Source of the DNA: Microbulbifer rhizosphaerae | GTDB taxonomy: Bacteria > Pseudomonadota > Gammaproteobacteria > Pseudomonadales > Cellvibrionaceae | Direction of reading: 5' to 3' | Assembly (NCBI RefSeq): GCF_014191725.1 | Contig: NZ_JACHWZ010000002.1 | Span: forward strand, 199,735 to 263,734 | DNA length: 64,000 bases | Shown here: positions 61,761 through 64,000 of the stretch, one piece after another | Position numbering within the stretch: position 1 is the stretch's first letter | Layout: each line of letters begins with the position of its first letter | Notes under the pieces: generated by a model | What the model was told of the DNA's origin: nothing | What the model saw: the letters and a program-made list of their open reading frames with translations, nothing else | Database searches by the model: none | Translations under genes and position numbers: made by a program

Positions 61761-62012
61761 CGGCTTTTTAATCACTCAAAGCCGGCGACCGATCTTTTGT
61801 AGGATGGGCAAAGCGAAGCGTGCCCATCAATAGCCCCGCCACAGGATGATCCACACGCTTCGCCCTGCCCAACCTACCAAGGAACCATCTGTATATCGAC
61901 CGCGCGCTGCAGGGCGCCGAACTGGTGGTGCTGAGCTACCCGGAAACCCTGCGCTTGGCGATGATTGGATTAACCAAGCACGCCGCACCCGCCGGTGATG
62001 GCGTATCCCTGA
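61761..62012. other. Gap between R element copy 3 and array 2 leader
   Basis: Homologous to 50608-50860. It holds the TAGGATGGGCAAAGCG arm (61799-61829) and the remnant frame ALQGAELVVLSYPETLRLAM at ~61890-61960. No start codon with a ribosome site was found. Confidence 0.5.
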
Positions 62013-62189
62013 TTGACAAGGTGTCACAGGGGACCATTTCACAGTTACGTTTTTTTGCGGCTGGCAGGATGACTCGGCCGGCCAAAGCGGGTAATCTTTT
62101 GTGGTGAGCACGCCAGCAACCTCGGTTCTCAGGGAGCGCAGGCAGCTCAGGTATCTATCATCCAAACCAAACATAATAGGAAAAACGCT
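62013..62189 (+). promoter_or_regulatory. Leader/promoter of micropeptide array 2
   Basis: TTGACA at 62013-62018; TGACTC (62070-62075), 16 bp, TAATCT (62092-62097); then TTTTGTGGTGAGC, CAGGCAGCTCAGGTATCTAT and the first ribosome site. Order and spacing match the leaders of arrays 1 and 3. Confidence 0.65.
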
Positions 62190-62243
62190 ATGAAAGCCAA
62201 ATCTCAAGTAAAAGCCGGTCCGGAACTACAGATCCACGGCTGA
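62190..62243 (+). CDS. Micropeptide 2.1 (MKAKSQVKAGPELQIHG)
   Basis: First gene of array 2; ATG start, upstream TAGGAAAAA is a weaker ribosome site than in other units. 17 residues. Confidence 0.72.
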   Translation: MKAKSQVKAGPELQIHG

Positions 62244-62271
62244 TCTCCAAACCGCAAAAAGGAGAAGTGCT

Positions 62272-62328
62272 GTGAAAGCCAAGTCTCAGATAAAAGCTGG
62301 CCCAAAACTGAAGATCCAACCAGAATGA
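62272..62328 (+). CDS. Micropeptide 2.2 (MKAKSQIKAGPKLKIQPE)
   Basis: GTG start with AAAAAGGAGAAG upstream; 18 residues. The tail KLKIQPE is basic, unlike most acidic tails. Confidence 0.72.
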   Translation: MKAKSQIKAGPKLKIQPE

Positions 62329-62364
62329 CCTCTCAAACCCCAAGCAGATAAAAGGAGAAATCCC

Positions 62365-62421
62365 ATGAAAACCAAATCCCAGGTTAAAGCTGGCCCGGAT
62401 CTGGATATCCAAGACGATTAA
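62365..62421 (+). CDS. Micropeptide 2.3 (MKTKSQVKAGPDLDIQDD)
   Basis: ATG start with AAAAGGAGAAATCCC upstream; 18 residues, the most acidic tail of array 2. Confidence 0.72.
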   Translation: MKTKSQVKAGPDLDIQDD

Positions 62422-62455
62422 CTCAAGCCGCAAACCAGACAAAAGGATAAATGCC

Positions 62456-62509
62456 ATGAAAGCCAGGTCCCAAGTGAAGGCAGGCCCGGAACTGCAGATC
62501 CAAGATTGA
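62456..62509 (+). CDS. Micropeptide 2.4 (MKARSQVKAGPELQIQD)
   Basis: ATG start with AAAAGGATAAATGCC upstream; 17 residues; Lys4 replaced by Arg, keeping the charge. Confidence 0.72.
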   Translation: MKARSQVKAGPELQIQD

Positions 62510-62545
62510 CCCATTAAACTGCAACCGGATAAAAGAGGAAGTGGC

Positions 62546-62605
62546 ATGAAAACCAAATCTCAGATAAAAGCCGGTCCGGAGATCAAAATCCAACCCAAAA
62601 CTTGA
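62546..62605 (+). CDS. Micropeptide 2.5 (MKTKSQIKAGPEIKIQPKT)
   Basis: ATG start with AAAAGAGGAAGTGGC upstream; 19 residues. Its last codons use the same DNA as the end of peptide 3.9 (CCCAAAACTTGACGTCCAAA) but in another frame, so it looks like a junction between an internal unit and the terminal unit. Confidence 0.7.
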   Translation: MKTKSQIKAGPEIKIQPKT

Positions 62606-62631
62606 CGTCCAAACCGGCTATTGAATGGGTA

Positions 62632-62649
62632 ACTCGGCAGTTGCCGGGT
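62632..62649 (+). terminator. Conserved end hairpin of array 2
   Basis: CTCGGC, loop AGTT, GCCGGG, the same structure as in arrays 1 and 3, with one G-U pair. Confidence 0.55.
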
Positions 62650-62995
62650 CACTTCCTCCATCTCACACCGCTATAGACTTTCCAGCTTGCCTCTTTCCCT
62701 ACAAGGTCGAGCGCCATTACTGCTCCCATCCACCGAAATAGCACCCAAGCAAAAGCGGTCGTGGCTGTGATGGGCCTGGCTGGCGTAGCGTACACCGATC
62801 GCGGCCATGGGCCGCTCCTACAGATTCGTCCCTCAGTGCTTTTATTCCGTCGGGTATTGGTAAAAAATCTCCCTCTCACTTAGAATCCGGTCCTTTGATG
62901 AGCACAGCAAAGCGTGCCTCCAATGGCCCTCGCCATCCGGGGCTCGGAAACGCCGCGCACAATCACAAAGTAATTAAAGAACGCGCGCCGCGTTA
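62650..62995. other. Gap between arrays 2 and 3, no gene seen
   Basis: Shared post-array sequence (TAGACTTTCCAGC ... CCACCGAAATAGC) occupies 62673-62743, then a REP-like GATCGCGGCCATGGGCCGCTCC (62797-62820) and a degraded TAGGATGGGC-type sequence at ~62896-62930. No coding frame is convincing. Confidence 0.5.
62797..62822. repeat. REP-like element (TGTAGGAGCGGCC family, reverse)
   Basis: Reverse-orientation arm reading CGCGGCCATGGGCCGCTCCT then ACAG, of the family found at 12077-12150. Confidence 0.6.
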
Positions 62996-63170
62996 TTGAC
63001 AGGGCCCAAAAGATACACAGTTCTCGTTTTTGACGATCAACGGGAGTGACTCAGCAGGCCAAAGCGGTTAGTCTTTTGCGATGGGCACGCTGGCAGCCCC
63101 GTTTTCAGAGGTGCTGGCGGCTCGGGTGTGTATCCAAACCACAAACCAACCAAATAAAAGGAGGGATGCC
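62996..63170 (+). promoter_or_regulatory. Leader/promoter of micropeptide array 3
   Basis: TTGACA at 62996-63001; TGACTC (63047-63052), 16 bp, TAGTCT (63069-63074), TTTTGCGATGGGC, then CGGCTCGGGTGTGTATCCAA and AAAAGGAGGGATGCC. It diverges more than leaders 1 and 2, yet the box spacing is identical, which supports a functional promoter. Confidence 0.65.
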
Positions 63171-63227
63171 ATGAAAGCCAAGTCCCAGGTAAAAGCCGGT
63201 CCGCAACTGGAAATCCAAGACGATTAA
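63171..63227 (+). CDS. Micropeptide 3.1 (MKAKSQVKAGPQLEIQDD)
   Basis: ATG start after AAAAGGAGGGATGCC, the best ribosome site of the set; 18 residues. Confidence 0.74.
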   Translation: MKAKSQVKAGPQLEIQDD

Positions 63228-63262
63228 CTCTCAAGCCACAAACCAGATAAAAGGAGAATGCT

Positions 63263-63316
63263 ATGAAAATCAAATCCCAGGTAAAAGCCGGCCCGGAACT
63301 TCAGGTCAATAATTAA
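63263..63316 (+). CDS. Micropeptide 3.2 (MKIKSQVKAGPELQVNN)
   Basis: ATG start after AAAAGGAGAATGCT; 17 residues; uncharged end NN. Confidence 0.72.
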   Translation: MKIKSQVKAGPELQVNN

Positions 63317-63345
63317 CCTATCGAACCAGAAAAAAAGAAAATGCC

Positions 63346-63402
63346 ATGAAAGCCAGATCTCAGATAAAAGTCGGCCCGGATCTGCAGATCCAGGACGATT
63401 AA
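63346..63402 (+). CDS. Micropeptide 3.3 (MKARSQIKVGPDLQIQDD)
   Basis: ATG start; the upstream AAAAAAGAAAATGCC has lost the GGAG core, so translation may be weak. It is also the only copy with Val in place of Ala9. Confidence 0.7.
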   Translation: MKARSQIKVGPDLQIQDD

Positions 63403-63437
63403 CTCTCAACCGCAAACCAGACAAAAGGAGAAATGCC

Positions 63438-63491
63438 GTGAAAGCCAAGTCCCAGGTGAAAGCAGGCCCGGAACTGGAGATCCACGGTTAA
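63438..63491 (+). CDS. Micropeptide 3.4 (MKAKSQVKAGPELEIHG)
   Basis: GTG start after AAAAGGAGAAATGCC; 17 residues; differs from 2.1 only by Glu for Gln at position 14 while several codons differ silently. Confidence 0.72.
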   Translation: MKAKSQVKAGPELEIHG

Positions 63492-63524
63492 CCCCTTAAA
63501 CCACAAATAACAGGAGAGACGGCA

Positions 63525-63578
63525 ATGAAAGCCAAATCCCAGGTAAAAGCCGGCCCAGAGCTGCAGGTTCAAGATTGA
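63525..63578 (+). CDS. Micropeptide 3.5 (MKAKSQVKAGPELQVQD)
   Basis: ATG start after CAGGAGAGACGGCA; 17 residues. Confidence 0.72.
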   Translation: MKAKSQVKAGPELQVQD

Positions 63579-63615
63579 TCTATCAAATCACAAACCAGAC
63601 AAAAGGAGAAATTCC

Positions 63616-63675
63616 GTGAATGCCAAAACTCAGGTGAAAGCAGGCCCTGAACTAAAGGTCCACGATAAACCGTAA
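63616..63675 (+). CDS. Micropeptide 3.6 (MNAKTQVKAGPELKVHDKP)
   Basis: GTG start after AAAAGGAGAAATTCC; 19 residues; most divergent front (Asn2, Thr5) with QVKAGPEL still kept. Confidence 0.72.
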   Translation: MNAKTQVKAGPELKVHDKP

Positions 63676-63698
63676 ACCAGATATAAGAGGAGAATCTC

Positions 63699-63752
63699 AT
63701 GAAGACCAAATCCCAAGTAAAAGCCGGCCCGGAACTGCAGATCCACGTTTGA
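63699..63752 (+). CDS. Micropeptide 3.7 (MKTKSQVKAGPELQIHV)
   Basis: ATG start after AGAGGAGAATCTC; 17 residues. Confidence 0.72.
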   Translation: MKTKSQVKAGPELQIHV

Positions 63753-63790
63753 TTCATCAAACCTCGAACTGGATAAAAAGGAGAGATGCC

Positions 63791-63844
63791 GTGAAAACCA
63801 AATCTCTGGTGAAAGCAGGCCCGGAACTGGAAGTCAAAGCATGA
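63791..63844 (+). CDS. Micropeptide 3.8 (MKTKSLVKAGPELEVKA)
   Basis: GTG start after AAAAGGAGAGATGCC; 17 residues; only copy with Leu for Gln6. Its stop overlaps the next start (ATGA). Confidence 0.72.
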   Translation: MKTKSLVKAGPELEVKA

Positions 63845-63900
63845 ACGTCAAATCCCAGGTAAAAGCCGGCCCAAAACTTGACGTCCAAACCGGCTATTGA
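63841..63900 (+). CDS. Micropeptide 3.9, terminal unit (MNVKSQVKAGPKLDVQTGY)
   Basis: ATG at 63841 overlaps the stop of 3.8, so translation is coupled and the usual ribosome site is absent. 19 residues ending in QTGY. Its 3' DNA (ACCGGCTATTGA) is also found, out of frame or as a remnant, at the ends of arrays 1 and 2. Confidence 0.72.
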   Translation: MNVKSQVKAGPKLDVQTGY

Positions 63901-63905
63901 AAGGT

Positions 63906-63923
63906 AACCCGGCAGTTGCCGGG
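63906..63923 (+). terminator. Conserved end hairpin of array 3
   Basis: ACCCGGC, loop AGTT, GCCGGGT: a perfect 7-bp stem. No T-run follows. Confidence 0.6.
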
Positions 63924-64000
63924 TCACTGCCTCCATTCTGACTCTGCCCTAGACTTTCCAGCATATTTGCTTCCTTCCCACCGAAATAGCGCCCAGTAGA

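Noticed and set aside
62188..62556. Minus-strand frame of 122 codons over array 2
   Set aside because: It exists only because the array repeats lack stops in that frame; its sequence is the reverse complement of the micropeptide units and has no ribosome site.
63171..63900. Micropeptide array read as a CRISPR or minisatellite
   Set aside because: Repeat units contain start, conserved codons with silent changes, stop and ribosome site; variation follows codon positions, so coding is the better explanation.
51042..63900. Micropeptides as typical RiPP precursors
   Set aside because: No leader/core cleavage site, no Cys/Ser/Thr-rich core and no recognisable maturation enzyme or exporter in the window; the class remains open.

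Overview
The window looks like the chromosome of a high-GC marine gammaproteobacterium. The ectoine cluster (ectABC plus a dedicated aspartate kinase and an EctR-type MarR regulator), a PL10 pectate lyase, Na+-coupled transporters and glutathione-dependent formaldehyde enzymes fit a Cellvibrionales/Microbulbifer-like lineage; that assignment is inference from gene content. Positions 1-50050 are mostly ordinary chromosome, with REP/BIME-like palindromes in many gaps. Positions 50051-64000 are an accessory region full of repeats, toxin/immunity fragments and insertion sequences.

Left part: a truncated acidic calcium-binding-repeat protein, a subtilase, a UMF1-type MFS transporter, a BASS transporter, a DUF1853 protein, a GbsR-like regulator (consensus promoter overlapped by a 26-bp palindrome) upstream of cydAB, two glutathione transferases, a PL10 pectate lyase lipoprotein, a GT-C/NPCBM glycosyltransferase, a slipin and a tRNA. 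Then come SBP56/methanethiol oxidase with an overlapping membrane-protein gene, a DPP-IV-like peptidase, and the formaldehyde pair fghA-adhC.

Middle part: GFA and WYL genes (divergent), a phospholipase D-type lipoprotein, CBS, Hsp20, host-attachment and CorA proteins, an M20 dipeptidase, cytochrome b561, YceI, a solute:sodium symporter, and ask-ectC-ectB-ectA facing ectR across a shared operator-like inverted repeat. An FHA protein and two large Ser/Thr kinases with TPR tails follow; the second kinase has an AT-rich C-terminal half that looks imported.

Right part: the most unusual content is three arrays of tiny genes (2, 5 and 9 copies; 51042-51210, 62190-62605, 63171-63900). Each encodes a 17-19 residue peptide of the form M-K-x-K-S-Q-V-K-A-G-P followed by a variable, alternating polar/hydrophobic tail. 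Most copies have their own strong Shine-Dalgarno site and start with ATG or GTG. Every array has a related leader with the same promoter-like spacing (TGACTC-16-TAGTCT/TAATCT) and ends in the same GGC-AGTT-GCC hairpin. Two arrays are preceded by a conserved ~365-bp element (a third copy lies alone at 53101). The two large module copies flank a ~10-kb island with a REP-associated tyrosine transposase, a nuclease polymorphic toxin with a YezG-like immunity gene, orphan or broken immunity genes, broken toxin copies, an IS3-type element and an IS4-type element with an 11-bp target duplication. I do not recognise the micropeptide family; it is the best candidate for an undescribed system here.
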